A DNA stretch of 64,000 nt, from contig NZ_HG917868.1 of the NCBI RefSeq assembly GCF_000577895.1, forward strand, positions 2,356,001 to 2,420,000. Reading direction: 5' to 3'. A program made the position numbers and the translations under genes. The stretch comes from Clostridium bornimense (GTDB lineage Bacteria; Bacillota; Clostridia; Clostridiales; Clostridiaceae). Each line of letters begins with the position of its first letter. Position 1 is the stretch's first letter. Under the pieces are notes generated by a model. It was not told where the DNA came from, did not search any database, and was given only the letters and a program-made list of their open reading frames with translations. Positions 47,491 through 57,667 of the stretch are shown here, in pieces.

Positions 47491-47566
47491 TGGTCGGGGT
47501 GACAGGTCTCGAACCTGCGACCTCATGGTCCCAAACCACGCACTCTACCATCTGAGCCACACCCCG
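47491..47566 (-). tRNA. tRNA-Pro (anticodon TGG), copy 1
   Basis: 76 bases; anticodon loop TTTGGGA on CGTGG/CCATG; CGGGGTG acceptor. Confidence 0.95.
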
Positions 47567-47605
47567 ATAACTGGTGTTCTACCAGTTAGTGTAATAATAC
47601 ACATA

Positions 47606-47682
<77 letters not shown>

Positions 47683-48016
47683 ATATTCTATTCTACTATA
47701 AGCTTCGTATTACTTCGTCAACTGCGTCACTCACTTCACTCGAATACATGGAGTATTTCTCGCTTGTTCGTTCCTTGTTTCCTCGTACTACTCGTTTCTA
47801 GCGAATACCTTGCTATTCTACTATAAACTATTTGTTTTTAGTGAATACCTTTGTTTACTTTAAGCTTTGTATTATTACTTTTTTATTTAGTTTGTTTTGT
47901 GTTTCTCTCACAGCACGTTTTGTATTTTACTAAATACTTTTGAGCTTGTCAACATCTTTTTTTAAATTCTTTTTTAGGAATTTTCTTCCTTTGAATCTTT
48001 CAATAAAAAGATGTTA
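47683..48016. other. Long spacer inside the tRNA array
   Basis: 334 bases without a gene between tRNA-Arg and tRNA-Gly. It holds pieces of repeated sequence (TTCCTCGTACTACTCG and ATTCTACTATAA) that recur in the neighbouring spacers 47371-47490 and 48091-48274, as expected from unequal duplication, and the internal promoter at 47924-47952. Confidence 0.7.
47924..47952 (-). promoter_or_regulatory. Internal sigma-A promoter of the tRNA array
   Basis: TTGACA, 17 bases, TAAAAT on the minus strand; drives the genes from the Arg copy at 47606 onward. Confidence 0.75.
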
Positions 48017-48090
48017 TGGAGCGGGCAGCGGGAATCGAACCCGCACTATCAGCTTGGAAGGCTGAAGCACTACCACTATGCAATGCCCGC
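48017..48090 (-). tRNA. tRNA-Gly (anticodon TCC), copy 4
   Basis: Same sequence as the other Gly copies. Confidence 0.95.
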
Positions 48091-48274
48091 ATATCATTCT
48101 TTAACCTTGTTTCATCCATAAGGCTATTTCCCATAAACCTCGCATTACTTCGTCAATTTCTTCCTTCGGTCGTTCATATACCATAGTATTATTCACTTCC
48201 TCAGTCATCATTTCCTCGTACTACTGGTTTCTCGAAAATAGATACTCTTACTACTTTTCAACAATGTTATTAAA

Positions 48275-48350
48275 TGGTCGGGGTGACAGGTCTCGAACCT
48301 GCGACCTCATGGTCCCAAACCACGCACTCTACCATCTGAGCCACACCCCG
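48275..48350 (-). tRNA. tRNA-Pro (anticodon TGG), copy 2
   Basis: Same sequence as 47491-47566; first tRNA transcribed in the array. Confidence 0.95.
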
Positions 48351-48383
48351 ATTGTTTGTCGCTTTCTTTCGGCGACAAAAATT

Positions 48384-48412
48384 ATTCTACACTAAAGATA
48401 TAATATAGTCAA
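48384..48412 (-). promoter_or_regulatory. Sigma-A promoter of the tRNA array
   Basis: TTGACT, 17 bases, TAGAAT on the minus strand, 33 bases before the first tRNA. A GTCGC/GCGAC hairpin (48358-48376) forms the 5' leader. Confidence 0.8.
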
Positions 48413-48435
48413 CACTTTTTTTGTTTTTTTATAAA

Positions 48436-48915
48436 TTAATCTATTAACATTATACTTGGAGTCACCTTACTCCCTTCTATATCAATGATTGCAAGGGAGT
48501 TTTGACCCTTACGCGGCAATGATACAGAACCAGGGTTAATGATCCATAACCCTTCTTCAAATAATATATTTGAGATATGAGTATGTCCATATAATACTAT
48601 ATCAACTTTTAACTCTAATCCTCTGTAAAGAAGTCTCTGCATTCCTTCTTTAACACCATAAAAATGTCCATGAGTAATAAAAATCTTCTTACCACAAAGT
48701 TCTATTATCTTTTCATCTTCTGCTGAAGATGAAAAATCACAATTTCCTCTAACACACTCTATTGGTATATCTAAATTTCTTTTGTAGATTTCTACATCCT
48801 TAGTATTATCTCCTAAATGTAAACCAATATCAGGATTTATAGTTTTTATATATTCTAAAGACTTGTATATACAATAGTTATCTCCATGAGTATCACTTAA
48901 TGCTACTATCTTCAT
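48436..48915 (-). CDS. YfcE/MJ0936-family metallophosphoesterase
   Basis: 159 residues. Calcineurin-like fold with all metal motifs: SDTHGD, HLGDN, RGNCDF, ITHGHFYGV and LYGHTHI. Family members hydrolyse phosphodiesters in vitro; physiological substrate unknown. Lies 20 bases downstream of rdgB, a pair often found together in Firmicutes. Confidence 0.92.
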   Translation of the reverse strand: MKIVALSDTHGDNYCIYKSLEYIKTINPDIGLHLGDNTKDVEIYKRNLDIPIECVRGNCDFSSSAEDEKIIELCGKKIFITHGHFYGVKEGMQRLLYRGLELKVDIVLYGHTHISNILFEEGLWIINPGSVSLPRKGQNSLAIIDIEGSKVTPSIMLID

Positions 48916-48934
48916 ACTTTTCTCTCCTATATAT

Positions 48935-49528
48935 CTATATATTGTTCAATTTTCCTCTTAGTTTTTTTAACGCCTCACCTCTGTGACTAACGCTATTTTT
49001 TTCATCCTCTGTAGTTTGTCCAAATGTTTTATTAAATGGTGGATAGAAAAATAAAGGATCATATCCAAATCCACTTTCTCCTTTTTCTTCCTCTAATATA
49101 TATCCTCTTACTTCACCTTCAACTCTAATATCTACATCTTGTCCTAATAAAACTAAAGCACATTTAAATGCAGCTCCCCTACTTTCCATAGGAACCGATA
49201 ATAATTCTTTAAGTAACTTCTCATTATTTTTTTTATCATTTCCATGTTCTCCAGCATATCTTGCTGAATAAACTCCCGGCGCTCCATTAAGATAATCTAC
49301 AGCTAGTCCTGAATCATCTGCTAAAACTAATACATTTTCTTTATTTTCTATAAAATCTAATATAGCCTTTGCTTTTATATAAGAGTTTTCTATAAAAGTT
49401 GTCCCATTTTCTTCTGGATCTATATTAATACCTTCTTCTTTAAGAGATACAACATTATACTCTTTTAATATCTCTTTTATTTCTTGTATTTTATGCTTAT
49501 TATTACTTGCCACAATTATTTTTTTCAC
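48935..49528 (-). CDS. rdgB: XTP/dITP diphosphatase
   Basis: 197 residues. HAM1/RdgB family: [15 protein letters not shown] at the start, [22 protein letters not shown] (catalytic Asp pair) near 70-90, SGFGYDPLF near 152 and [10 protein letters not shown] near the end. Removes deaminated purine nucleotides (ITP, XTP) before they enter nucleic acids. GGAGG site upstream. Confidence 0.96.
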   Translation of the reverse strand: MKKIIVASNNKHKIQEIKEILKEYNVVSLKEEGINIDPEENGTTFIENSYIKAKAILDFIENKENVLVLADDSGLAVDYLNGAPGVYSARYAGEHGNDKKNNEKLLKELLSVPMESRGAAFKCALVLLGQDVDIRVEGEVRGYILEEEKGESGFGYDPLFFYPPFNKTFGQTTEDEKNSVSHRGEALKKLRGKLNNI

Positions 49529-49624
49529 TGTTTCTCCTCCTATAAAAATGATATTTTACCAAATTCATATTAATTATATCCATATCATATAAATAAATGA
49601 ATTACTATTTAGGTGGTGACTATT

Positions 49625-50986
49625 TTGAAATATATAGGTCCATTTTTAAGAATGAACTCTCTTAATCAATCAAAAGTTAATAATCAATTATTTTACTTTG
49701 CAAAAGAATCTTTGAAACAAATAGTTTTATATTCCAAATGTGGAATAACATTAAAAGGTTCTTCATTAGAAAAAACTCTCCCTAACAATGATATTAACAT
49801 AGTCAAAAATATTTCTCCACTATTATGCATATATAAAAAAGCTGATTCAAAAATATCTTTAAAAAATAAAAATTTCACTTTTCCATCTCATTCTTTAAAA
49901 AAAGAAGTAGAAATACGTTCTAATGGTTATATGATACTATCTTTATTAAATCTATATAAGTATTATAAAAACTTTACTACGGATTATTCTAAGGAATATT
50001 GTATATTATTTAAAGGAGTTGCTAAATCTCAGCTAGATTTTTGTGTAGCTCATCTTAGAAATGCCCAAGGTTTTTTTGTTGATAAAAAAGATCTTTCTGA
50101 CAATATATTAAGCGAAGTGAAATTTTTAGATAAATCACAAAAAATATCATTTTGTAATCAAGCTTTAATGATGAATTGTTTTTATTTATATTCTTTAATC
50201 GATGATACAGAATCTAGCGATGCATATAAGACATTTTCTCTAGATATATTAAATGCTTTTATAGTAGATAGAGATAACTTATATTCAATGAATAATGACG
50301 AATATGTAGAATTTTTATTTCAATTATGTATTTTCTATGAAACATCAAAAAATGTAGATGCAATGTCTCTTATACTTGATTTAGAAGATTATTATACCGA
50401 AAACACCTGTGGAGCACATAAAACTTCATTTACAACAGAATTGTTAATGTCATTATGTAATAAATTAATGTTTGATTTATTTAATCTTGATAAGTTTAAA
50501 GAAAAAGAAGAAATAATAAAAGAAACTCTTATAAGATATTTTGACGATGAAACATACCTTATTTTCAGAGATGATTCTGAAGACAAAGTATATTCAGAAG
50601 ATATTATACTTTATATAATAAACCTATTAGAAAGAGATATAGAAGATTCATCTGATATAATATCAAAAGTTTATAAAACCGCTCTTTGTGACAATGGTCT
50701 TATTTTATCTTTTATAGATGCACCTGAAATGGATAATGAGGAGAGATATAGAAACCAAACTCTAAAATCTGAAGATTTATTAGAAGAAAACAATTTCTCT
50801 CCTTCCCATGATTCATCTTATATAACTAAAGGATATGCCCCTATATTTTTAAAGCGTTTAGAACTTAGCAGAAAGAAAAATAAAATTAAGATATCTAAAG
50901 ATAATTTTTACTCTAGTAGAAACATGTTTATATTCTATTTAATATTAAAATATATGCCTCCAATTTTTGATAATAATGATGATTAA
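49625..50986 (+). CDS. Large cytosolic protein of unknown function
   Basis: 453 residues from the TTG at 49625, which lies eight bases after AGGTGG; the GTG codons at 49613 and 49616 overlap that site. Mostly alpha-helical by composition, rich in Lys, Asp, Ser and Tyr, with no signal peptide, membrane helix or recognised motif. Helices such as RSNGYMILSLLNLYKYYKNF and QALMMNCFYLYSLI might form an alpha/alpha barrel-like or TPR-like fold, which is speculation. Divergent from rdgB; not in an operon with known genes. Confidence 0.78.
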   Translation: MKYIGPFLRMNSLNQSKVNNQLFYFAKESLKQIVLYSKCGITLKGSSLEKTLPNNDINIVKNISPLLCIYKKADSKISLKNKNFTFPSHSLKKEVEIRSNGYMILSLLNLYKYYKNFTTDYSKEYCILFKGVAKSQLDFCVAHLRNAQGFFVDKKDLSDNILSEVKFLDKSQKISFCNQALMMNCFYLYSLIDDTESSDAYKTFSLDILNAFIVDRDNLYSMNNDEYVEFLFQLCIFYETSKNVDAMSLILDLEDYYTENTCGAHKTSFTTELLMSLCNKLMFDLFNLDKFKEKEEIIKETLIRYFDDETYLIFRDDSEDKVYSEDIILYIINLLERDIEDSSDIISKVYKTALCDNGLILSFIDAPEMDNEERYRNQTLKSEDLLEENNFSPSHDSSYITKGYAPIFLKRLELSRKKNKIKISKDNFYSSRNMFIFYLILKYMPPIFDNNDD

Positions 50987-51019
50987 TTAGTAACGTCTTC
51001 TTTATAATATTTGTTGATA

Positions 51020-51028
51020 TGATATAAT
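51020..51028 (+). promoter_or_regulatory. Extended -10 promoter of the 61-residue gene
   Basis: TGATATAAT, an extended -10, about 30 bases before the ATG; no good -35. Confidence 0.5.
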
Positions 51029-51060
51029 ATATTTTATAAATTATAAAGGAGATTCGATTT

Positions 51061-51246
51061 ATGTTAACAGTATTGTTTTACATTTTAATAGTAATTTCAC
51101 TATTGACATTTTGCATAATATCAATTTGGAGTTTTGTACTTTTTAATAAATTCTACAATCAAATTAAATACAAAAATTATCTTCTAGAAAAATTGAATCA
51201 AAATATTTCATTACTAATTAAAAACAAAAAAGATGAAGACCAATAA
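51061..51246 (+). CDS. Small single-helix membrane protein, unknown
   Basis: 61 residues. One N-terminal membrane helix (about 3-28) followed by a charged cytosolic tail with coiled-coil character (NKFYNQIKYKNYLLEKLNQNI). AAAGGAG site nine bases before the ATG, its own promoter and a terminator support a real gene. No family recognised. Confidence 0.7.
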   Translation: MLTVLFYILIVISLLTFCIISIWSFVLFNKFYNQIKYKNYLLEKLNQNISLLIKNKKDEDQ

Positions 51247-51247
51247 T

Positions 51248-51292
51248 AAAAAGGATGTTGTATAGTAGATATAAGTTACAACATCCTTTTTT
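51248..51292. terminator. Bidirectional terminator
   Basis: 14-bp stem AAAAAGGATGTTGT (51248-51261) with ACAACATCCTTTTT (51278-51291) between convergent genes. Confidence 0.88.
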
Positions 51293-51298
51293 ATATAT

Positions 51299-51619
51299 TT
51301 AATTAACATTTAAAAACATAAATACTAACGATATAAATGCTATAATAACGCACCCAATAGATTCGATAGGCATCTTATTTTTACTCTTAAAATCATATAA
51401 TGATACACTTCCAACTATCATTGTTATAGCTAACATAATTTGAAATACTTCATATCCTATTTCATATTTCATACTTATATAATCATAACTTAATAACATC
51501 GTAACTATAAGTATAAATATCGTAATACAAATTAATATCCATGATAAAACATCTATAATTTTATGAATCTTTTTTTGTCTAGAAGTATAATTAAACTTTT
51601 CATTTTTATTTTCGTCCAA
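51299..51619 (-). CDS. Small three-helix membrane protein, unknown
   Basis: 106 residues starting at TTG, with GGGGGAAGAG upstream. Charged N-terminus, then membrane helices at about 24-45, 57-75 and 85-104. It lies 20 bases after ligA and is likely cotranscribed with pcrA-ligA. No named family. Confidence 0.7.
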   Translation of the reverse strand: MDENKNEKFNYTSRQKKIHKIIDVLSWILICITIFILIVTMLLSYDYISMKYEIGYEVFQIMLAITMIVGSVSLYDFKSKNKMPIESIGCVIIAFISLVFMFLNVN

Positions 51620-51638
51620 AGCTAACTCTTCCCCCTAT

Positions 51639-53627
51639 TTACTTTATCATTTCTAAGAATTCTTCCTCAGTTAAAATCTTAACTCCTAAAGCAATAGCTT
51701 TATCATATTTTGATCCAGCTTTTTCTCCAGCTAAAACATAATCAGTCTTCTTAGATACAGAAGAAGCAACCTTAGCTCCTAACTCTTCTAACTTTTCTTT
51801 AATTGTAGTTCTAGTAAAATTCTCTAACGATCCTGTTACCACTACAGATTTTCCTGTAAATACACTTTCTTCAGTATTACTTTCTTCATATATAGGTGAT
51901 ACTCCGGCCTCTAAAAGATCATTAATAGATTTTTTTATATTTTCATCACTAAAGAATTCTAATATTGACTCTGCTACAATATCTCCAACATCTTCTACTG
52001 AAATAAGCTCTTCTGCTGTAGCATTCATTATGTTGTCTAGTGATTTAAATCTCTTACATAAATCTTTTGATGTCTTAAGACCTACATTAGGTATTCCTAA
52101 AGCATATATAAAAGAATATAATGGAGCCTTTTTACTTCCTTCTATGGCATTTAATAAGTTGTCTGCTTTTTTCTCTCCAAACTTATCTAAAGTTAATAAT
52201 TCCTCTTTCTTTATGGAGTACAGGTCACTTAAAGCTTTTATATCTAACTTTTCAAATAATGCCTCTGCTGTTTTTTCACTAAATCCAGGTATATTCATTG
52301 CTTCCCTACTACCATAATGAACTATACTCTTTACTAATTGAGGCTTACAAGATAATGAGTTTTCACAGAAATAATGTGCTCCTTCTAAAACAATATCACT
52401 ACCACAATATGGACACTTTTCTGGTGGTGTAATTTCTTTAGCGTTTTCTCCTTCTTCTGCTACTCCCATAATTTCAGGAATAACATCATTAGATCTTCTA
52501 ACAAAAACTCTTGAACCTATTTTTACACCTTTTCTCATAATATCATCCATATTATTTAGAGTTGCACGTTTTACTGTAACACCTGCTAATTCTACTGGTG
52601 ATAATATGGCTGTTGGTGCCACTCTTCCACTTCTTCCTACATTCCACTCTACATCTAAAACTTCTGTAGTAGCTTCTTCAGCTTCAAATTTTAAAGCTAT
52701 AGCCCATTTAGGAAACTTTACTGTATACCCAAAAACCTCTCTAGTTTGTATATCATCTATAGCTATAACAATTCCATCTATATCGTAATTTAGATCACTT
52801 CTTATATCACTAATATATTTACCTTGTTCTATAACTTCTTCTATAGTATTACACTTAACGATATAATCATCTACTGGAAAACCTTTTTCTTTGATGAAAT
52901 CCATCATCTCCATATAACTTTTAAATGGAGTTCCCTCATTATATCCGATATCATAAAAAAATGCTGATAAATTTCTTTTAGCAGTTTCTCTTAAATTTAA
53001 ATTTCTTAAAGCACCAGCAGCACCATTTCTAAGATTTTTTAATGGCACGTCAGCATCTTTATTATAGTTTTCAAAAGCTTCCTTAGTCATAATTGCTTCA
53101 CCATGAATTTCGAAAACATCATTAGTATCAATTTTAAGAGGAATTGACTTAATAGTTTTTACATTACCAGTAACCTCTTCTCCTACTTCTCCAGTTCCTC
53201 TTGTAGCTGCTACAGATAATATTCCATTATTATCATATGTTAAATTCACTGTTAAGCCATCAAATTTTTTAGTAACAATATAAGATATCTCTGGTAACTT
53301 ATCTTCATGAGTGCTATTATACTCACTTATAAGCTTTCTATTTTTCTTATCCCATTCAATAAGTTCTTCTGATGTTTGTGCCTTATCTAAACTCCACAAC
53401 TTGCCTTTATGGGTATACTTATTAAAACCAGGAAGTACCCCATCACCTACTCTTAATGTAGGTGAATAAGGCAATACTATACCGCTAGACTTTTCTAATT
53501 CTCTAAGTTCATCATAAAGCTTATCATATTCCTTATCTGATATAGTTGGATTATCTAAAACATAGTAATTATGTGAATGTTTATTTAATGTTTCTACTAA
53601 TTCTGATATTCTCTCTTTTATATCCAT
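51639..53627 (-). CDS. ligA: NAD-dependent DNA ligase
   Basis: 662 residues. Ia domain ([16 protein letters not shown]), adenylation domain with active-site Lys in TKKFDG, OB fold ([20 protein letters not shown]), zinc finger CPYC...C...C near 400-425, helix-hairpin-helix domains and a C-terminal BRCT domain (about 588-662, [10 protein letters not shown]). KFDG replaces the usual KIDG, and GKLWSLDKA replaces the common PMLSLDNA, so it is a divergent LigA. Follows pcrA by 13 bases, as in Bacillus. Confidence 0.96.
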   Translation of the reverse strand: MDIKERISELVETLNKHSHNYYVLDNPTISDKEYDKLYDELRELEKSSGIVLPYSPTLRVGDGVLPGFNKYTHKGKLWSLDKAQTSEELIEWDKKNRKLISEYNSTHEDKLPEISYIVTKKFDGLTVNLTYDNNGILSVAATRGTGEVGEEVTGNVKTIKSIPLKIDTNDVFEIHGEAIMTKEAFENYNKDADVPLKNLRNGAAGALRNLNLRETAKRNLSAFFYDIGYNEGTPFKSYMEMMDFIKEKGFPVDDYIVKCNTIEEVIEQGKYISDIRSDLNYDIDGIVIAIDDIQTREVFGYTVKFPKWAIALKFEAEEATTEVLDVEWNVGRSGRVAPTAILSPVELAGVTVKRATLNNMDDIMRKGVKIGSRVFVRRSNDVIPEIMGVAEEGENAKEITPPEKCPYCGSDIVLEGAHYFCENSLSCKPQLVKSIVHYGSREAMNIPGFSEKTAEALFEKLDIKALSDLYSIKKEELLTLDKFGEKKADNLLNAIEGSKKAPLYSFIYALGIPNVGLKTSKDLCKRFKSLDNIMNATAEELISVEDVGDIVAESILEFFSDENIKKSINDLLEAGVSPIYEESNTEESVFTGKSVVVTGSLENFTRTTIKEKLEELGAKVASSVSKKTDYVLAGEKAGSKYDKAIALGVKILTEEEFLEMIK

Positions 53628-53640
53628 AATAACCTTCCTT

Positions 53641-55878
53641 TTACGCTAATTGAAGTGGTGCTATATCTAATCTCAAAACTTTTACTCCATTTGACATAAA
53701 TGCAATAGTTGCATATGTTCCTTCCTCTTTTTTAGATAAAGAAACTATTGTTCCTTCTCCAAATTTTTGATGTCTAACTTTAAGTCCTATAGTAGCTGTA
53801 TCTGGATCTAATACAGACTTTTCGCCGCTATTTGCTTTAGGTTTACTACTTGCTATACCAAAAGATCCATTACTTCTAGTGTTAAATCCAGAAAAGCCTT
53901 TAAATTTACTATTCCCAGTTTCACCAACAAATTTTTTCTTTTCAACACCTATATATTCTTTTAAGTCTTTATTAATTTCTGATATAAAATCTGATGGAGC
54001 ATAAGATACTGTTTTACCATATACCATTCTATAATCAGCATGAGTCATATATAACATTTCCTTAGCTCTTGTTATACCGACATAACATAATCTTCTTGAC
54101 TCTTCCATTTCTGTTTGAGAATCAAAAGAAGCTGTTCCTGGGAATATTCCATTTTCCATCCCTACCATATAAACTACAGGGAACTCAAGACCTTTAGCTG
54201 AATGAACTGTCATAAGAACTACTGCATCTGCATCCTCATCATAATTATCTACATCACTATTTAATGTATTTAATTCTAAAAATGCCGCTAAAGATTTATC
54301 TTCATTATTTTTTTCAAATTCAACGGCAGCAGAAACTAATTCCTTAAGGTTCTCTATTCTACTTACATCCTCAGGTGCATTAGACTTCTTAAGCTCTTCA
54401 ACATATCCTGTCTCTTTTATTACTTCATCAATAAGTTCTGATACCTTAATTTCATCTTTCTTTCTCATAAACGAACTCATAAGTGAAGCAAACTTATTTA
54501 TTGATGTTGTAGCCCTAGGTGTCAAAGTAGGTATCGTTTCACAATCTAGAACAGCACTAAATAACGGTAATTCCGTGTATTCAGCATATTCCTTAAGCTT
54601 ATTTACAGTAGTATCACCTATATTTCTCTTCGGAACATTTATAATTCTCTCTAATGCAACAGAGTCTAATGAATTATTAATAACCTTTAAATAACTCATT
54701 ATATCTTTTATTTCTTTTCTATCGTAGAACTTTAATCCACCAATTAATCTATACGGAATCCCTCTTGATAAGAATTTTTCTTCAAATAAACGTGATTGTG
54801 CATTAGTTCTATACAGTATAGCAAAATCATTATATTTTTTATTCTTATCTTTTATAATATTATCCATTTCATTACATACAAAATCAGCCTCATCTTTATC
54901 AGAATGAGCTCTATAAATTTTTATCTTTTCACCAGACTCATTATTAGTCCTAAGAGTCTTTAAATGTTTGTGTGGATTATTTCCAATAACTGAATTAGCC
55001 GCATCTAATATATTTGCTTTTGAACGATAATTTTCTTCTAATTTTATTATCTTCGCATCCTCATAATCCTTTTCAAAATCAAGAATATTTTTGATATCAG
55101 CACCTCTCCAACCATATATGGATTGATCATCATCTCCAACTACAAATAAATTTTTATGTTCACTAGCTAATAATTTTGTAAGTAAATATTGTGATCCATT
55201 AGTATCTTGATACTCATCCACCATTATGTACTTAAATTTTCTTTGATAAAAACCAAGAACATCTTCATTTTTCTTAAATAGCTCTACAGTTTTATATATA
55301 AGATCATCAAAATCTAAAGCATTATTTTCTTTTAACTTTCTTTGATATAATTCATAAACATCAGCAATTTTATTTTCTCTAAAGTTCTTTTCATTTTCTA
55401 ACTTATATTGTCTAGCTGAAATAAAAGCATCTTTACAACTTCCTATCTTAGACGCTATTTCCCTATCAGTTATATCCTTATCATTTATATTTAATTCTTT
55501 CATACATTGCTTAATTAATGTTTTAGAATCGTAACTATCATAAATAGTAAAGTTTTTATTATATCCAAGCTTATCTATTTCTCTTCTTAAAATTCTTACA
55601 CAAGTTGAATGGAATGTAGAAATCCACATAGAACCAACTTCAATCTCATCACCTATAAGATTTTTTACTCTCTCCCTCATTTCTTGTGCTGCTTTATTAG
55701 TAAAAGTAATTGCTAATATATTAGAAGGATATATGTTGTAATTTTGAATCATATTTGCAATTCTATATGTTAAAACTCTAGTCTTTCCAGATCCTGCACC
55801 CGCTAGAACTAAAACTGGTCCATTAATGGTCTCAACAGCCTCATATTGTTTTTCATTAAGTAACTTTTTTAAATCCAT
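53641..55878 (-). CDS. pcrA: ATP-dependent DNA helicase PcrA/UvrD
   Basis: 745 residues. SF1A helicase: Walker [13 protein letters not shown], motif [10 protein letters not shown], motif [18 protein letters not shown], motif [20 protein letters not shown] and [15 protein letters not shown] disordered linker near 660-690 precedes a C-terminal Tudor-like segment ([13 protein letters not shown]) that binds RNA polymerase in relatives. Unwinds DNA in repair and clears replication-transcription conflicts. Confidence 0.98.
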   Translation of the reverse strand: MDLKKLLNEKQYEAVETINGPVLVLAGAGSGKTRVLTYRIANMIQNYNIYPSNILAITFTNKAAQEMRERVKNLIGDEIEVGSMWISTFHSTCVRILRREIDKLGYNKNFTIYDSYDSKTLIKQCMKELNINDKDITDREIASKIGSCKDAFISARQYKLENEKNFRENKIADVYELYQRKLKENNALDFDDLIYKTVELFKKNEDVLGFYQRKFKYIMVDEYQDTNGSQYLLTKLLASEHKNLFVVGDDDQSIYGWRGADIKNILDFEKDYEDAKIIKLEENYRSKANILDAANSVIGNNPHKHLKTLRTNNESGEKIKIYRAHSDKDEADFVCNEMDNIIKDKNKKYNDFAILYRTNAQSRLFEEKFLSRGIPYRLIGGLKFYDRKEIKDIMSYLKVINNSLDSVALERIINVPKRNIGDTTVNKLKEYAEYTELPLFSAVLDCETIPTLTPRATTSINKFASLMSSFMRKKDEIKVSELIDEVIKETGYVEELKKSNAPEDVSRIENLKELVSAAVEFEKNNEDKSLAAFLELNTLNSDVDNYDEDADAVVLMTVHSAKGLEFPVVYMVGMENGIFPGTASFDSQTEMEESRRLCYVGITRAKEMLYMTHADYRMVYGKTVSYAPSDFISEINKDLKEYIGVEKKKFVGETGNSKFKGFSGFNTRSNGSFGIASSKPKANSGEKSVLDPDTATIGLKVRHQKFGEGTIVSLSKKEEGTYATIAFMSNGVKVLRLDIAPLQLA

Positions 55879-55911
55879 CTATTATTTCCTAGTATAACTA
55901 GGTTCCTCCCT

Positions 55912-56208
55912 TCATTTTTTTGATCTCTCTAACACTCTTCTATATCCATCACTACCATAATTCAAACATCTATTCACTCTACTTATAGTTGCTGTACTAG
56001 CACCTGTCTCATGAGCAATCTCTTGATAAGTTTTCTTTTCATATAACATTTTTGCCACATGTAATCTTTGCTCTGCAGATTTTATCTCTGTTATAGTGAA
56101 TATATCTTCAAAAAATCTATAACAATCTTCTCTATCTTTAAGTGTCAAAATCATATCACATAGAAAATCCATCTCTTTACTTTCTAAAATTGAATGATAC
56201 TCTTCCAC
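55912..56208 (-). CDS. yerC: YerC/YecD family TrpR-like DNA-binding protein
   Basis: 98 residues. Helical TrpR-type repressor fold: FEDIFTITEIKSAEQRLHVAKML, KTYQEIAHETGASTATISRVNRCL is the helix-turn-helix. It is conserved just upstream of pcrA in Firmicutes; its targets are not known. Thirty-three bases before pcrA, probably the first gene of the yerC-pcrA-ligA unit. Confidence 0.92.
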   Translation of the reverse strand: MEEYHSILESKEMDFLCDMILTLKDREDCYRFFEDIFTITEIKSAEQRLHVAKMLYEKKTYQEIAHETGASTATISRVNRCLNYGSDGYRRVLERSKK

Positions 56209-56297
56209 TATTCTTCCCCCTTAACCTTTAGTTATAATTAAAATTATATTTTAGTTGGAACCATTAATCAATGGTTTTAATTTCACACTTTAAAAAG

Positions 56298-56378
56298 ATA
56301 AAGCATAAAAGCTACCTATATTGTAGCCTTTATGCTTTATAAAATAGCAAAAGACAGCTCTTGGGGTTGAGCTGTCTT
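56298..56378. terminator. Two further strong hairpins upstream of yerC
   Basis: Hairpin 56298-56341 (AAAGCATAAA/TTTATGCTTT) and hairpin 56351-56378 (AAGACAGCTC/GAGCTGTCTT). Both are followed by short T-runs on the minus strand. Together with the terminator at 56379-56423 they make three consecutive stem-loops in the rsuA-yerC gap. Confidence 0.6.
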
Positions 56379-56423
56379 AAAAAATAATAAATAAAAAGGG
56401 GGCTATTCATTCTTTTTATTTAT
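56379..56423 (-). terminator. Terminator of rsuA
   Basis: ATAAATAAAAAG pairs with CTTTTTATTTAT (56387-56423), followed on the minus strand by ATTATTTTTT. Confidence 0.7.
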
Positions 56424-56546
56424 CTTGCAATATTGATTATATGATATAACTTGATAAATTTCAATGTTTTTTGAAAATTTTTCTGTCATTATTTTATTTT
56501 TTTAATGGAAATATTTCATTTTATTATAAATTAAAAGTTTTTTTAC

Positions 56547-57293
56547 CTATAAACTTTCATTTTGTAACTTTTCACCTCTTAAAACTTTCAATTCTTCATC
56601 TGTTAATTCTCTATATTCGCCCTCTTCCAATTCTTCATCTAAATGTAATCCACCAAACTCAATTCTTCTTAAATAAACTACTTTCTTTCCCCTTGCTTCA
56701 AACATTCTCTTTACTTGATGGAACTTTCCTTCTACTATAGTAACTTTTACTTCGGAACCATCTTCTGTAGCTTTTAAAATTTCAAGCTTTGCAGGCAAAC
56801 ACTTATATCCATCGTCTTGAAGTGTTATCCCTCTTTCAAAAGCAGCAACATCTTTTTCATCAACAGGCTTATCTATTTCAGCATAATAAACCTTATCAAC
56901 TTTATACTTTGGAGATATTAATCTATGATTTAAATCTCCATCATTAGTTAATAGTAATAATCCTACAGTATCCTTATCTAATCTTCCTACTGGAAATGGT
57001 GAAAAAACTGCATCTTCATCATAAAGTAAATCTACAACTGTCTCATCAAACTTATCATAAGTTGCAGAAACAACTCCATCTGGTTTATTCATCATAAGAT
57101 ATATGTACTTTCTATATCTTACCTCTTCACCATCAACTGTTATAACTGAAACTTCAGGATCTAACTTCATATCTGAACTTTTTGCAACAACACCATCAAC
57201 TTCTACTACCTTTGATTTCACTAATGCTTTAACTTCTTTTCTTGTTCCATAACCTAAATTAGCTAAAACTTTATCTAATCTTTCTATAGCCAT
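56547..57293 (-). CDS. rsuA: RsuA-type 16S rRNA pseudouridine synthase
   Basis: 248 residues from the ATG at 57293 (AAGGAG upstream). N-terminal S4 RNA-binding domain (RLDKVLANLGYGTRKEVK), linker YLMMNKPDGVVSA and catalytic GRLDKDTVGLLLLTNDGDL with the Asp nucleophile. Short RsuA-like form that modifies small-subunit rRNA; RluB/E specificity is less likely. The frame extends 41 codons upstream only because the (CAGGGCA)9.5 array is open in this frame (CPVPCAL repeats); that extension has no ribosome binding site. Confidence 0.93.
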   Translation of the reverse strand: MAIERLDKVLANLGYGTRKEVKALVKSKVVEVDGVVAKSSDMKLDPEVSVITVDGEEVRYRKYIYLMMNKPDGVVSATYDKFDETVVDLLYDEDAVFSPFPVGRLDKDTVGLLLLTNDGDLNHRLISPKYKVDKVYYAEIDKPVDEKDVAAFERGITLQDDGYKCLPAKLEILKATEDGSEVKVTIVEGKFHQVKRMFEARGKKVVYLRRIEFGGLHLDEELEEGEYRELTDEELKVLRGEKLQNESL

Positions 57294-57317
57294 TATTAAT
57301 CTCCTTTTCATGTAAAT

Positions 57318-57384
57318 CAGGGCACAGGGCACAGGGCACAGGGCACAGGGCACAGGGCACAGGGCACAGGGCACAGGGCACAGG
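57318..57384. repeat. Perfect heptamer array, CAGGGCA x 9.5
   Basis: Nine perfect copies plus CAGG, ending about ten bases upstream of the rsuA ribosome binding site. It is the same heptamer type that bounds the other elements, here without any internal element. No mismatch is seen, suggesting recent expansion. Confidence 0.97.
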
Positions 57385-57498
57385 AAAATTATAACCTTTT
57401 GAACTTTCCCATGCAATAATCTTTACTATATCATACTATTGTTAATTTACAATTATTTTTGAGGCTGTTTAATAAATAATTTAAATAAATTTTCAATA

Positions 57499-57540
57499 GA
57501 TTTTATAAAAACAACACTTAAGTATAACAGCTTCATATAT
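57499..57540. repeat. Dispersed repeat, copy C
   Basis: Contains AAAAACAACACTTAAGTATA. Reverse-complement match of about 40 of 43 bases to 62757-62800; a weaker relative at 27381-27401. It lies in the 374-base gap between rsuA and the transglycosylase gene, which otherwise holds the heptamer array and a terminator but no gene. Confidence 0.75.
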
Positions 57541-57622
57541 GAATAAAACATATATATCCCACTGAAATAAAATCCATATTTCCTAACCATACAATTACTA
57601 TTATATTCTTTTATAAACTAAC

Positions 57623-57657
57623 AAAAAAGAATTCCGCTTTAGAACGAAATTCTTTTC
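57623..57657 (-). terminator. Terminator of the transglycosylase gene
   Basis: AGAATT-CCG/CG-AAATTCT imperfect stem with A/T runs, 11 bases past the stop. Confidence 0.7.
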
Positions 57658-57667
57658 TATTAGACAT

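Noticed and set aside
57318-57384. Tandem array as a CRISPR
   Set aside because: Units are 7 bp without spacers and no cas genes are near.
57294-57416. N-terminal extension of rsuA with CPVPCAL repeats
   Set aside because: Encoded by the heptamer array; no binding site, and the S4 domain begins at the internal ATG.
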